From positions 5,054,783-5,118,782 of the forward strand of contig NZ_HG322949.1 in NCBI RefSeq assembly GCF_000723165.1: DNA of 64,000 nucleotides, given 5' to 3'. The stretch is from Janthinobacterium agaricidamnosum NBRC 102515 = DSM 9628 (lineage in GTDB: Bacteria > Pseudomonadota > Gammaproteobacteria > Burkholderiales > Burkholderiaceae_D). The position numbers and the translations under genes are program-made. The notes beneath the pieces are model-generated. The model had not been told where the DNA came from. It was given only the letters and a program-made list of their open reading frames with translations, and searched no databases. Positions 35,776-45,489 of this stretch are shown piece by piece (within the stretch, counting starts at the first letter, position 1; every line of letters begins with the position of its first letter).

Positions 35776-36771
35776 TTAGTGTCCGATCACGACTTTGCCA
35801 AAGAGCTTGCGTTGATAAAAATGAGACCAAGCGACTTTGATGTCGTCCAAAGAATAGACGCTGTCGATAATGGGCTGGATATTGTGCTGAGACATTACCT
35901 TGATCATATCTTCCAGGTCGCGCCGGCTGCCGACAGCCACCGGCCTGAAGCTAGCCTGGCTCATGAACATGGACATAAAGTCGATATTGCCGGCCACGCC
36001 CGCCAGCACGCCAACCAAGGCCACCTGTCCCCCCAGCGCTACTGCCTTGATCGATTGACTCAGGGTATTCGGTCCGCCAACTTCGACGACCAGGTCGACG
36101 CCCCGGCCATTGGTCAGTGCGCGCGCTTTGTCCCCCCAATCGGAGGTGGCACGATAGTCGATGACGTGATCCGCACCTAGCGCAAGCAGTCGCTCCGCCT
36201 TTTCCTTGCTGGAAGTCGTGGCGATCACGCGAGCCCCGAGCGCTTTGGCTAACTGCACGGCAAACAACGATACGCCACCCGTCCCTTGAGTCAAAACAGT
36301 GTCGCCCGCGCCGACACCTGCGAGCGCTGACCATGCCGTCACACCCGCACAAGGCAAGGTGGCAGCTGCCTCGAAAGAGAGGTGGCCGGGTATCGCAACC
36401 AGCGCTTCCGCATCGACAACTTTATATTCTGTCAGCCAGCCGTCCTGGTCGGCGACATATTGCTGCGGCATGCTGTTGAACGTGCCGCCAAACCAATTGG
36501 GAAAGAAGCTGTTGACGACCCGATCGCCAGCCTTGAATCGGCTCACACCCGCCCCCACCGCCTCGACTTCGCCAGCCGCATCGGAGAGCGGAACAACGCC
36601 AGGCTTGACCGGAATCGGATACCAGCCATCGAGGATGGCGATGTCTCGGAAATTGAGGGAACTGGCACGAATACGCACCAGTACTTGGCCGGCTCCCGGT
36701 GCCGGAACCGATTCCTGGTTCAAGGCAAGGCCGTCGACACTGCCAAATTGTTCAATACGATAGGTACGCAT
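35776..36771 (-). CDS. Zinc-independent MDR-family NAD(P)H:quinone/alcohol oxidoreductase
   Basis: 331 residues, medium-chain dehydrogenase/reductase fold. GroES-like N-domain: IRASSLNFRDIAILDGWYP and SDAAGEVEAVGAGVSRFKAGDRV. Rossmann motif: VLTQGTGGVSLFAVQLAKALGARVIATTSSKEKAERLLALGADHVIDY. The usual Cys/His ligands for structural and catalytic zinc are missing, which suggests a quinone oxidoreductase-like role. It is divergent from a LysR regulator over 91 bp. Codon use appears less GC-biased than in core genes, and the IS3 remnant abuts its 3' end, so transfer is plausible. Confidence 0.9.
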   Translation of the reverse strand: MRTYRIEQFGSVDGLALNQESVPAPGAGQVLVRIRASSLNFRDIAILDGWYPIPVKPGVVPLSDAAGEVEAVGAGVSRFKAGDRVVNSFFPNWFGGTFNSMPQQYVADQDGWLTEYKVVDAEALVAIPGHLSFEAAATLPCAGVTAWSALAGVGAGDTVLTQGTGGVSLFAVQLAKALGARVIATTSSKEKAERLLALGADHVIDYRATSDWGDKARALTNGRGVDLVVEVGGPNTLSQSIKAVALGGQVALVGVLAGVAGNIDFMSMFMSQASFRPVAVGSRRDLEDMIKVMSQHNIQPIIDSVYSLDDIKVAWSHFYQRKLFGKVVIGH

Positions 36772-36862
36772 AACTTTTTCCTTAAAATTCTGGTGAGAGA
36801 AATTAAGTGTAAGGATCAGTCAATTGATTGACAATACTGAACATTCTGAACAATATATGTAG

Positions 36863-37798
36863 ATGAACTTACCAATTAACAAAACTTATCTGGACGGCCT
36901 GGTGACATTTACCACTGTGGCCGAGCAACGCAGCTTCAGGGCGGCGGCAAAAATTCTTGGCGTCACGCCATCGGCGATCAGCCAGGCGATCCGCGCGCTG
37001 GAGCTGCGCGTCGGTGCACCCCTATTTTTCCGCACCACGCGCAATGTCAACCTGTCTGAAGCGGGAGAGCATCTGTTAGCTCATATGCGGCCGGCAATGG
37101 AACTACTGACGGCGGGCTTGAACGCAGCCACTGGCCTGGGCAGCAAGGCCAGTGGACGCTTGCGCATCAACGTGCCGCGATCGGCGCTGCCGCTGCTGTC
37201 CAATCGTTTATTGCCTGATTTTTTTTTGTTGTATCCGGAAGTCGAACTCGAACTGATAGCAGACGATGACCTGGTCAATATTGTGGAGCACGGATTCGAT
37301 GCAGGAATCCGCCTCGGAGAACTTGTGCAGCAGGACATGGTGGCGGTGCGCCTGACGCCGCCGCTGCGTTTTGTGGTGGTGGGAACCCCGACGCTCTTTG
37401 CGCAGCACGGCCGGCCGGTCGAACCACAGGACTTGTTACGCTATCCCTGCATTCGGCTGCGCCAGACGGCGCATAGGACACGTCCCTGGGAGTTCGTGGT
37501 CCAGGGACAGCGTATGGAAGTCGATGTGAATGGGCCGCTGATTGTCAACGATGTCGGCATGTGTGTCAGTGCCGCGTTGCGTGGGACTGGTTTGTTCCAG
37601 ATGCCACTGCCGCAGGCAATGCGCCATGTGGAGAGCGGCGAGCTGGTGACTGTGCTGGATAATTTTGGCATGGAAACTGCCGGCCTGTCGCTCTACTATC
37701 CCGGCCACAGCCAGTGTTTGCCCAAATTGCGGGCATTCGTCGATTTTGCTCGCGACAGAATGCGCCGCGCTTTCGAGGCCGCCGACTATTTCCCCTAG
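36863..37798 (+). CDS. LysR family transcriptional regulator
   Basis: 311 residues. The winged helix is LDGLVTFTTVAEQRSFRAAAKILGVTPSAISQAIRALELRVGAPLFFRTTRNVNLSEAGE. The effector domain follows the PgrR/DmlR-like subtype pattern (GRLRINVPRSALPLL, DAGIRLGELVQQDMVAVRL). It most likely controls the divergent MDR oxidoreductase, given the shared 91-bp intergenic region. Confidence 0.93.
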   Translation: MNLPINKTYLDGLVTFTTVAEQRSFRAAAKILGVTPSAISQAIRALELRVGAPLFFRTTRNVNLSEAGEHLLAHMRPAMELLTAGLNAATGLGSKASGRLRINVPRSALPLLSNRLLPDFFLLYPEVELELIADDDLVNIVEHGFDAGIRLGELVQQDMVAVRLTPPLRFVVVGTPTLFAQHGRPVEPQDLLRYPCIRLRQTAHRTRPWEFVVQGQRMEVDVNGPLIVNDVGMCVSAALRGTGLFQMPLPQAMRHVESGELVTVLDNFGMETAGLSLYYPGHSQCLPKLRAFVDFARDRMRRAFEAADYFP

Positions 37799-37882
37799 AG
37801 CGCAATATCCCAGTCACGCCGGCGGAAATCAGATCGGATTGGTGACATACTAATACCTGGCATTAACAAGCTGCCACCGGCA

Positions 37883-38422
37883 TCACCACATCAAATCATC
37901 CGGAATCTGGAACGCCGCATACGGATCGTCCTCGTCGACCTCGGTGCTGGCTTTTTTGTTGACCCGCACCACCAGCGACGCATCGCGCTCGGCGATCTTG
38001 TCGGCGATCACTCGCGGCACCAGTTCGGTAACGCCGCCCAGGCAAACGATCACCAGGCGCCCTGCCATCAAGTGCTCCTGCACCGCCGCCGACACATAGA
38101 TCCGTTCGATCTTGCTGCCGTGGGTGTAGTTATAGGCGATATCGCCGGCGCCCTTGTTTTGCCGGTTCTGCTGCACCATCTGGGTAATTTGCGCCACGAT
38201 CGCCTTCTGGGTCGCGGCCGCGTCGCGCTGCGCATTCAGTTCGCGGGCCCGCTCGGCATTCTTGCGCTGCACATCGAGCGCGGCCAGCTTCGCTTCATCG
38301 ACACTTTGCGTGCCGGTGCGGCGCTCGACCTTCTTTTGCTTGCTCTTGTCCTGGTTGACCAGCTTGGCCTTGGTTTTGTCGACCAGGCCGGATTTCAAAA
38401 ACTGTTCTTGTAAAGACGCCAT
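37883..38422 (-). CDS. DUF2058 family protein (YaiL-like)
   Basis: 179 residues, start at 38422 (MASLQEQFLKSGLVDKTKAKLVNQDKSKQKK). A highly charged N-terminal coil rich in Lys, Arg and Gln (to about residue 85) is followed by a small conserved domain, IAYNYTHGSKIERIYVSAAVQEHLMAGRLVIVCLGG ... LVPRVIADKI. This is the DUF2058 layout; some members have been called nucleoprotein or polynucleotide-associated proteins, but no activity is established. Single gene. Confidence 0.88.
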   Translation of the reverse strand: MASLQEQFLKSGLVDKTKAKLVNQDKSKQKKVERRTGTQSVDEAKLAALDVQRKNAERARELNAQRDAAATQKAIVAQITQMVQQNRQNKGAGDIAYNYTHGSKIERIYVSAAVQEHLMAGRLVIVCLGGVTELVPRVIADKIAERDASLVVRVNKKASTEVDEDDPYAAFQIPDDLMW

Positions 38423-38645
38423 CTGCGCTACTCCGTAAATAGGATGCGCCGGTCGATGCGGTATCGGCCGGTGCAAAAACGCTAGCATAGCAAACCGGCA
38501 GCGCCGCGACGAAATTAGTTTGCATTGAACCTAGGACAGTTTCCAAGTATTAACAGGCTGGGCAAGGCCGCCGTCACGAGCCGGCAGACAGCCGGCTGCG
38601 GCAAGCTCACCAATGGGATAGTTAGTCTATATAAAAAGGTAAAAC

Positions 38646-40013
38646 ATGAACAATATAACAATACAAGAGGCGGCGGCGCCGGTGACCCCGACCGCCCTCA
38701 AGGAACGCACTTTCAGTATCGATGTGCTGCGCGGCATGGCCTTGCTGGGCATTCTGATGGCCAATATCGAAGTTTTCGGCACGCCCACGGCGATGCATGC
38801 GATTCCCATCGGCATGCCCATCCCGGCGTTCGAAGGCCCGCATCGCTGGATCCACGTGGTGATACTCACGCTTAAATGGATTGTTATCGAAGGCAAAATG
38901 CGCGGCCTGTTTTCACTGCTGTTCGGCGCCGGTGTGATGCTGATGACCAGCCGCGCCGAACGGCGCGGTATCGATGGCGGCCGCATCGCTGAAACTTTTA
39001 TGCGCCGCAATCTGTGGCTGATGCTGTTCGGCTTGCTGCATTGCTGCCTGATCTGGGACGGCGATATCCTCTTGTACTACGGCATGATCGCCTTGCTGTT
39101 TTTATACCCTTGCCGCAAGCTGAAACCAAAAACCTTGCTGGTGGCCGGCACCCTGATCGGACTGACCTTCGGCACGTTCTCGTTTTTGAATTTCTTGGGC
39201 GCCCCCCGTGATATTTACCTCGACAAGCAGGTCACGGCCATCAGCGCCGCGCAACATGCAGGCAAAACCATCACCGACCAAGACAAGCAGGTATTAAAAG
39301 CGTGGGATGAACGGATGAAATCGAGGGTCATCACCAGGGATGGCCCGCAAGAGGCCATCGCCGAGGCAACCAAAGACTATTTTTCGGCGATGGGCGACCG
39401 CTTGCAAATCTATCTCGGTCCGATAGCGGGCGCTTACCTGTTCCTGAACATTGCGGATGAAGTCGGCATGATGCTGATCGGCATGGGCTTGTACCAGCTC
39501 GGTTTCCTCAGCGCGGCAAAACCGTATGCGACGTATGCCTGGACCGCCGCGGCCGGCTTGTTGTGCTCGGTTCCGCTGTATTTGCTGGGTATGTGGCAAG
39601 TAGTGAAGAGTGGATTTGATTTCCTGACGATTGAAAAATGGCTGTTCATCCCGTATTACCTGACCCGCGAGATGAGTACGCTGGCCATCGTATCGCTGGC
39701 ATTGCTGGTCGTTAAGAGCGGCCGCTTCGGCCGCTTGCAGCGCGGCTTGGCGGCGGTCGGCAAAACCGCGCTCAGCAATTATCTGATGACCAGCCTGATT
39801 TGCCAGTTCGTTTTCGTCTGGGGACCGTGGCAGTTGTATGGCAAGCTGGAATACTATCAGTTGCATTATGTGGTGTTCGGCGTCTGGGCAGTCAACCTGA
39901 TCGCCAGCCCGCTGTGGCTGCGCGCCTTTCAATTCGGTCCGATGGAATGGGTATGGCGTTCGCTGACCTACAGGAAGGCGCAAGCGATGCGACTGCACCA
40001 GGTCGCCGCCTGA
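38646..40013 (+). CDS. DUF418 family membrane protein
   Basis: 455 residues with about ten membrane helices. N-terminal signature: ERTFSIDVLRGMALLGILMANIEVFGTP. The next block, MRGLFSLLFGAGVMLMTSRAERRG, and the C-terminal DUF418 region (LAAVGKTALSNYLMTSLICQFVFVWG ... GPMEWVWRSLTYRKAQ) define the family, which is related to YeiB and acyltransferase-3-like membrane proteins. Substrate and function are not known. A hydrophilic insert (about residues 190-250) contains a Lys/Asp-rich helix. Single gene; the downstream AraC gene is convergent. Confidence 0.88.
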   Translation: MNNITIQEAAAPVTPTALKERTFSIDVLRGMALLGILMANIEVFGTPTAMHAIPIGMPIPAFEGPHRWIHVVILTLKWIVIEGKMRGLFSLLFGAGVMLMTSRAERRGIDGGRIAETFMRRNLWLMLFGLLHCCLIWDGDILLYYGMIALLFLYPCRKLKPKTLLVAGTLIGLTFGTFSFLNFLGAPRDIYLDKQVTAISAAQHAGKTITDQDKQVLKAWDERMKSRVITRDGPQEAIAEATKDYFSAMGDRLQIYLGPIAGAYLFLNIADEVGMMLIGMGLYQLGFLSAAKPYATYAWTAAAGLLCSVPLYLLGMWQVVKSGFDFLTIEKWLFIPYYLTREMSTLAIVSLALLVVKSGRFGRLQRGLAAVGKTALSNYLMTSLICQFVFVWGPWQLYGKLEYYQLHYVVFGVWAVNLIASPLWLRAFQFGPMEWVWRSLTYRKAQAMRLHQVAA

Positions 40014-40041
40014 GACCGGACGCAATCCAAGCAAGTGATTC

Positions 40042-40962
40042 TTACGGGGAAAGCTGGCTAGCGTTGCGGTAATGTTTGGGAGAACTGCCGGTGCTGCGCT
40101 TGAAGGCATTGCTGAATGCGCTCTCCGAGCTGTAACCCAGCGAGTGCGCCAGCACCGCCACCGGCGTGGCGCCCTCGCGCAGCAGGCGTTGCGCGAGGCG
40201 CATGCGCCATTCGGTCAGGTAAGCCACCGGGGCAATCCCGGCCACCTTCTTGAAATAAGCGGCAAACGCCGCGCGCGACATCGCGGCGGCCTTGGCGAGT
40301 TCGCCCAGTTCCCAGGCCCTTCCCGGTTCGCCATGCATCAGCCGCAGCGCCGGCGCCACCCGCTTGTCGGCGACCGCGCGCAACCATCCGGGCGACTGCG
40401 GCGCCGCGCTTTCAAAATGGGCCCGCAAGATCTGGATGAACAGCAAATGCGCCAGTTGCGACGACACCACGGCGGCACCCGGCAAGATATCGTCGCGTTC
40501 GCGCACCAACTGTTGCAGCAGCCAATGCAGGATGGGCGCCTGGCGCGAGGCGGCGTGGATATGTATCAACGGAACCAGCGCATCGGACAGCAGCCGGGCG
40601 CAATCGGGGCTCAATTCAACCTTGCCGCCGATCATGAAAAAATCGTCGCCAGCGCCATGCTGAACGACCGCGCCGGTGCGTCCGTCCAGCACGTCCGACA
40701 GCGCGACCGGCGTGGCCGACAAATCGCTGGCCAGCAGCAATGGACGCGCCCGCGACAGCAAAAATACATCGCCCTCGGCGATCCGCACCGGCGTCTCGGC
40801 GCCTTCCATCAGCAGCCAGCAACTGCCGCGCATGACGCCCCAGAATTTGACCCGCTCCGACGGCGGAAAATTGATCGCCCATGATCCGCCCGCGACCAGG
40901 CCGCCGGACATGATCGAGCGCGCGTCCATGATTTGAAGAAAATCTGAAAAAGGGTCATTCAT
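40042..40962 (-). CDS. AraC family regulator with N-terminal cupin
   Basis: 306 residues if it starts at MNDPFSDFLQI (40962); an in-frame ATG one codon earlier and others further upstream are possible. The N-terminal half is a cupin-type ligand domain (SERVKFWGVMRGSCWLLMEGAETPVRIAEGDVFLLSRARP). The C-terminal double helix-turn-helix is MSRAAFAAYFKKVAGIAPVAYLTEWRMRLAQRLL and VAVLAHSLGYSSESAFSNAFKRSTGSSPKHYR. It is divergent from the SDR gene and most likely controls it. Confidence 0.92.
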   Translation of the reverse strand: MNDPFSDFLQIMDARSIMSGGLVAGGSWAINFPPSERVKFWGVMRGSCWLLMEGAETPVRIAEGDVFLLSRARPLLLASDLSATPVALSDVLDGRTGAVVQHGAGDDFFMIGGKVELSPDCARLLSDALVPLIHIHAASRQAPILHWLLQQLVRERDDILPGAAVVSSQLAHLLFIQILRAHFESAAPQSPGWLRAVADKRVAPALRLMHGEPGRAWELGELAKAAAMSRAAFAAYFKKVAGIAPVAYLTEWRMRLAQRLLREGATPVAVLAHSLGYSSESAFSNAFKRSTGSSPKHYRNASQLSP

Positions 40963-41080
40963 CATGACTGGATTTTTACGCATGAAAACAAGACTGTCAA
41001 TCATTCAAAGTCTTGTTTTCTTCTTTTATGATGGATGCATTGGCGGACAATACCGCCATCCACCTTGAAAGGATATAACC

Positions 41081-41923
41081 ATGCAACAACGTACCTGGCT
41101 GATCACTGGAGCGAACAGCGGTTTCGGCCGCCACATGACGGAACAATTGCTGGCGCGCGGCGACCGCGTCGCGGCCACCGTGCGCCAACTGGCGGCCATG
41201 GACGACTTGAAAGCCCTATACGGCGACCGCTTATGGCTCGCCAGCCTCGACCTGACGGACCTGCCGGCCATCCGCCCGCTGGTCGACCGGGCGTTCAGCG
41301 AACTGGGCAAGATCGATGTGGTGGTCAGCAATGCCGGTTATGGTTTGTTCGGCGTCGCCGAAGAAGCGACCGATGCACAGATGCTGCATCAACTCGGCAC
41401 CAACCTGACCGGTTCGATGCAACTGGTGCGGAGCGCGCTGCCGCATTTGCGCCAGCTCGGCGGCGGACGCATCCTCCAGCTATCGACCATGGGTGGCCAG
41501 GCGGCGTTTCCGGCCGGTTCGATGTATCACGCAGGCAAGTGGGGCATCGAAGGTTTCATCGATTCGGTGGCGCAGGAAGTCGCGGTCTTCAATATCGGCT
41601 GCACCCTGGTCGAGCCAGGCAGCGCGCGCACCGGTTTCCGCTACCGCGGTGCGCGCTGGACCCCGAAGATCGACGCCTACGATGCATCGCCGGCCGGCAT
41701 GGCGCGCCGCATGATCGAAGCTGGTAACAGCGTGCAGATCGGCGATCCCGCCAAAATGGCCGCCATCATCATCGCCAGCGTCGAGCAGCACCCGGCGCCG
41801 AAGCGCATTGCACTCGGCAGCGATGCCTACAACATCATGCACAAGCAGTTGAGCGAACGGCTGGCGGCGCTCGAAGCGCAAAAGGAACTGGCATTTTCGA
41901 CCGACTTTCCGCTCGACGCATAA
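41081..41923 (+). CDS. Short-chain dehydrogenase/reductase
   Basis: 280 residues. The NAD(P)-binding motif is WLITGANSGFGRHMTEQLLARG. The NAG-type strand is VVSNAGYGLFG. The catalytic Ser/Tyr/Lys set reads LQLSTMGGQ ... SMYHAGKWGIEGF. It belongs to the 17-beta-HSD-like or 'oxidoreductase' SDR group. The substrate is not predictable. The divergent AraC regulator shares the promoter region, a layout common for inducible SDRs. Confidence 0.93.
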   Translation: MQQRTWLITGANSGFGRHMTEQLLARGDRVAATVRQLAAMDDLKALYGDRLWLASLDLTDLPAIRPLVDRAFSELGKIDVVVSNAGYGLFGVAEEATDAQMLHQLGTNLTGSMQLVRSALPHLRQLGGGRILQLSTMGGQAAFPAGSMYHAGKWGIEGFIDSVAQEVAVFNIGCTLVEPGSARTGFRYRGARWTPKIDAYDASPAGMARRMIEAGNSVQIGDPAKMAAIIIASVEQHPAPKRIALGSDAYNIMHKQLSERLAALEAQKELAFSTDFPLDA

Positions 41924-42217
41924 GCAAACTGCCCACGGCATTGCCAGCGCCGCGGCCGTGCCATGAGGACGCGCGGCCGATCCGCTACCCGGATTGGCCG
42001 GCAACAAGGATCGCCTGTCACGGCACACCACGCTGTTCGGCCATGCGTGTAAATGGAGGCAATACTTTGACGAGGCACCGCTCGGCAAAAAAGTGACATC
42101 CGTAACCGGTTCGGCAGGATTTTTGGTCAAAAATGTCATATAGTTAGTTACGCACCGCATATTGATTGCAGACATTAATTTCCATTTACCCACAATCGCT
42201 CTCTATAAGGACTTGTC

Positions 42218-42526
42218 ATGAAACAACTCTTCGCCGCCTGTGCCGCTGCCTCGCTCCTTAGCTGTGCGTTTGCCGCCGCCCCCGATGCGGCGCCCGTTGC
42301 GAAAACGGCGCAGCAAACCAGGATGACCACTTGCAACGCCGATGCCACCGGCAAGAAAGGCGATGAACGCAAAGCCTTCATGAAGGAATGCCTGAGCGCC
42401 AAGCCGGCCCTGGCCGCCGCGCCTAGCCAGCAAACCAAGATGAAGACGTGTAACGCCGATGCCGCCGGCAAAAAGGGCGATGAGCGCAAAGCCTTCATGA
42501 AAAGCTGCTTGAGCGCCGCCAAGTAA
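42218..42526 (+). CDS. psiF: PsiF-repeat secreted protein
   Basis: 102 residues. The signal peptide ends SCAFAAAP. The mature protein has two near-identical PsiF repeats: TRMTTCNADATGKKGDERKAFMKECLSA and TKMKTCNADAAGKKGDERKAFMKSCLSA, each with two Cys. E. coli PsiF is phosphate-starvation inducible with unknown function. No convincing Pho box was found upstream. A strong terminator follows. The start has TATAAGGACTTGTC upstream. Confidence 0.9.
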   Translation: MKQLFAACAAASLLSCAFAAAPDAAPVAKTAQQTRMTTCNADATGKKGDERKAFMKECLSAKPALAAAPSQQTKMKTCNADAAGKKGDERKAFMKSCLSAAK

Positions 42527-42545
42527 GCAGCGCCAGCCCGATCCG

Positions 42546-42572
42546 ACGCCAGCAGATGCTGGCGTTTTTTTT
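42546..42572 (+). terminator. Rho-independent terminator after psiF
   Basis: ACGCCAGCA (42546-42554), loop GA, TGCTGGCGT (42557-42565) and a run of eight T. Confidence 0.92.
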
Positions 42573-42724
42573 GCCTGAAAAAAAGGCTATGGCAAAAATT
42601 ACTTAAAAGAGAATTATTTGAAACAAGAAACATTTTATTAATTTCCCTGACGAAATCTGTGCGCTAGAATAATGCCTCGCCAGCTCTCACCCTGCTGTTT
42701 TTCCACCTCGTCAAAGTGATACCG

Positions 42725-45094
42725 ATGCGTCTGGTTCTTACGCTGCTCGCCAGCCTGTTATGCGCCCATGCCGCCCTGCCGGCACTGGCCCATGCCGCTA
42801 CTCCCACCCCGATCACGCTGGACCAGGCCATGGCCCAGCCCGACTGGATCGGCACGCCCGTCGAGTCCGCATGGTGGGGCTGGAATGGGCAGGTTTTCTA
42901 TCAACAAAAACGCAGCGCCTCGCCGCTGCGCGATATCTACCAGGTCGCCCATGGCGGCGCCAAGGTGGTCGGCGACGCCCAGTTGTCGAAGCTGGACGGC
43001 CCGGACGTGATCTATAACCAGGCGCGCACGCGCGGCATCCTGCTGCGCAATGGTGACCTGTTCGAACGCGATTTGAAAAGCGGCGCCTTGACGCAAATTA
43101 CCCGCAGCAATAACAAAGTCAGCGATGCGCAATATTCAGCCGATGGCGACGCGGTGCAATTTCGCAGCGGCAGCGACTGGTTCAGCTGGAACCGGGCCGA
43201 GCGCCTGGTTTCGCCGGTGGCCTTGCTGGTCTTGAAAAAAGATCCGGACGCGGTGCCCGACGACGATAGCCAGCGCGACTTGCAGTTGCGCCTGATCTCG
43301 ACGCTGGCGCGCCAGAAGGACGAGCGCGACATCCGCCGCGAACGCAGCCGGCAGGAACGCCGCCTCGATCCGACCCGCGCGCCGGAACCGCTCTACCTCG
43401 GCGACAAAGTCACGCTGGAAGGCAGCTCGCTGTCGCCGGATGGCCGCTGGCTGCTGGTCGTCACGCAAGACAAGGCTGGCGACAAGGGCAAGATCGGCAA
43501 GCTGGCGCGTTATGTGACCGAGTCCGGTTATCCGGAAGGCGAAGACGAGCGCACCCGCGTGGCGCGCAACATGCCGCTGCCGCAAAGCTTGAAACTGGTC
43601 GATTTGCAGACCGGCAAGATCAGCGAACTGAGTTATGACGTGCTGCCGGGCATCGCCACCGATCCGCTGGCGGCGCTGCGCGCGGCGCAAAAATTGCCTG
43701 CGCTGAAGGGCAACCGCGGCGTGCGCATCGATGCCGACCGCGACGGTATCAGCTGGAGCGCCAACGGCGTCCAAGTCGCGCTGCAAATCCATGCCATCGA
43801 TAACAAGGATATGTGGTTTGTCGGCATCGATTTGCCAAAAGCCAGCCTGACGCCGCTGCACCGCATCAGCGACGAAGCCTGGGTCAACCGCCGCTACACC
43901 GATTTCGGCTGGCTGCCGGACAATCAAACCTTGTGGTATCTGTCGGAAGAAAGCGGCTATTCGCACCTGTACCTGCGCGACGCGGCCGGCCAGACCCGTG
44001 CGCTGACCGCAGGCTCCTGGGAAACCAGCGCGGTGCAATGGTCGGCCGATGGCAAGACCGCCTATTTCATGTGCAACCGGGAAGCGCCGGGCACTTATGA
44101 AGTGTGCGCGGTCCCGGCCAGCGGCGGCACGGTGCGCGAATTGACGTCGCTCAAGGGTGTGGAAGATTTCAGCGTGTCGCCGGATGGCGGCAAATTGCTG
44201 CTGCGCTATTCGGCCAGCTACCTGCCGGCCCAGGCCGCCACCGTCGATATCAAGGGCGGCAAGGCGGCCATCCTGACCGACACCCGCACGCCGGCATTCA
44301 AGGCGCGCAACTGGATCATGCCGCAACTGGTGCAAATTCCATCGACCCATGGCGCGGCGCCGATCTGGGCCAAGCTATACCGCCCGGCGCAACTGCAAGA
44401 GGGTAAAAAATATCCTATCGTGATGTTCGCCCACGGCGCCGGCTACCTGCAAAATGTGACCCAGCGTTATCCGGTATATTTCCGTGAACAAATGTTCCAC
44501 AACCTGCTGGTGGAACAAGGCTACCTCGTGCTCGACGTCGATTACCGCGCCTCGCAGGGTTACGGCCGCGCCTGGCGCACGGCGATTTACCGCCAGATGG
44601 GCCATCCGGAACTGGAAGACTACCTCGACGGCGTGCAGTGGCTGGCCGCGCAGCACCAGGGCGACAGCAAGAATGTCGGCATTTATGGCGGCAGCTACGG
44701 CGGTTTCATGAGCCTGATGGCGCTGATGCGCGCGCCGGATGTGTTCAAGTCCGGCGCGGCCTTGCGCCCGGTGACCGACTGGACCACCTACAACCACGGC
44801 TACACGGCCAATATCCTGAACACGCCGGACCTGGATCCGGAAGCGTACCGGGTATCGTCGCCGATCGAATATGCCGACAAATTGAAAGGCAACTTGCTGA
44901 TCGCCCACGGCATGATCGACGACAACGTGTTTTACCAGGACTCGGTGCGCCTGGCGCAGCGCCTGATCGAATTGAAAAAAGACCACTGGGAACTGGCCAG
45001 TTATCCACTGGAACGGCATGGCTTTGTTCAGCCAGAAAGCTGGTATGACGAATTCCGCCGGATTGATCAATTGTTTGAACGTACCTTGAAGTAG
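42725..45094 (+). CDS. S9 family prolyl oligopeptidase-like peptidase
   Basis: 789 residues from ATG 42725; a GTG three codons earlier is also possible. The signal peptide is MRLVLTLLASLLCAHAALPALAHA. A beta-propeller-like N-terminal region follows, with a charged insert (RQKDERDIRRERSRQERR). The alpha/beta hydrolase domain has the nucleophile motif GIYGGSYGGFMSLMAL (about residue 660), the Asp near AHGMIDDNVFYQDS and the His in YPLERHGFVQPESWYDEF. The layout is that of periplasmic dipeptidyl-peptidase/acylaminoacyl peptidases. Single gene. Confidence 0.93.
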   Translation: MRLVLTLLASLLCAHAALPALAHAATPTPITLDQAMAQPDWIGTPVESAWWGWNGQVFYQQKRSASPLRDIYQVAHGGAKVVGDAQLSKLDGPDVIYNQARTRGILLRNGDLFERDLKSGALTQITRSNNKVSDAQYSADGDAVQFRSGSDWFSWNRAERLVSPVALLVLKKDPDAVPDDDSQRDLQLRLISTLARQKDERDIRRERSRQERRLDPTRAPEPLYLGDKVTLEGSSLSPDGRWLLVVTQDKAGDKGKIGKLARYVTESGYPEGEDERTRVARNMPLPQSLKLVDLQTGKISELSYDVLPGIATDPLAALRAAQKLPALKGNRGVRIDADRDGISWSANGVQVALQIHAIDNKDMWFVGIDLPKASLTPLHRISDEAWVNRRYTDFGWLPDNQTLWYLSEESGYSHLYLRDAAGQTRALTAGSWETSAVQWSADGKTAYFMCNREAPGTYEVCAVPASGGTVRELTSLKGVEDFSVSPDGGKLLLRYSASYLPAQAATVDIKGGKAAILTDTRTPAFKARNWIMPQLVQIPSTHGAAPIWAKLYRPAQLQEGKKYPIVMFAHGAGYLQNVTQRYPVYFREQMFHNLLVEQGYLVLDVDYRASQGYGRAWRTAIYRQMGHPELEDYLDGVQWLAAQHQGDSKNVGIYGGSYGGFMSLMALMRAPDVFKSGAALRPVTDWTTYNHGYTANILNTPDLDPEAYRVSSPIEYADKLKGNLLIAHGMIDDNVFYQDSVRLAQRLIELKKDHWELASYPLERHGFVQPESWYDEFRRIDQLFERTLK

Positions 45095-45145
45095 CCGTAG
45101 CAACGGCGAAATCAACAGAAATGTGAAAAGAGTCGGTGACAAGTC

Positions 45146-45183
45146 ATTCAAGCGCAAAATCGCAGTATAATTTGCGCTTGAAT
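45146..45183. promoter_or_regulatory. 13-bp perfect inverted repeat over a -10 box
   Basis: ATTCAAGCGCAAA (45146-45158) and TTTGCGCTTGAAT (45171-45183) are perfect inverted copies with a 12-bp spacer. A TATAAT (45166-45171) sits between and touches the right arm. It lies 88 bp before the RHH gene. This looks like an operator that covers a promoter, probably for the RHH protein itself. A role as terminator of the S9 peptidase gene is less likely, as there is no T-run. Confidence 0.6.
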
Positions 45184-45270
45184 CACATGAATTTACAGTA
45201 GCGATTCGGTCTGCACTGAACCTATCAACGTCACCACGTTTCGGCAACGGGTTTTTTCAGGGAATACATC

Positions 45271-45489
45271 ATGACACGAATGACTGTGGATCTCACCAGC
45301 GAAATCGACGATAGGTTGAACGACATTGCCAAGCGCAAGGGTGTAACGAAAGCGGAAATCATGCGCAGGGCTTTCGCCTTGCTGTCCGTGGCCGATAGTG
45401 AAATTGAAAAAGGCAATACGCTGGCTGTGGTCAAAGAAGGGCCGAATCAGGAATTACAGACAGTAGCGCGCCTGGTTGGTATTTTCTGA
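45271..45489 (+). CDS. Ribbon-helix-helix (CopG-like) DNA-binding protein
   Basis: 72 residues. MTRMTVDLTSEIDDRLNDIAKRKGVTKAEIMRRAFALLSVADSEI matches the ribbon-helix-helix pattern: an alternating beta strand, then two helices around the G-x-T-K-A-E turn. The C-terminal ~25 residues (GNTLAVVKEGPNQELQTVARLVGIF) are a short extension of the type that often binds a partner protein. The start has CAGGGAATACATC upstream. Its stop codon overlaps the ATG of the next gene (TGATG). A perfect inverted repeat upstream is its likely operator. Confidence 0.82.
   Translation: MTRMTVDLTSEIDDRLNDIAKRKGVTKAEIMRRAFALLSVADSEIEKGNTLAVVKEGPNQELQTVARLVGIF

Noticed and set aside
42090..42217. Pho box ahead of psiF
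   Set aside because: TGTCATATAG resembles one half-site, but the second half at the required 11-bp spacing does not match.
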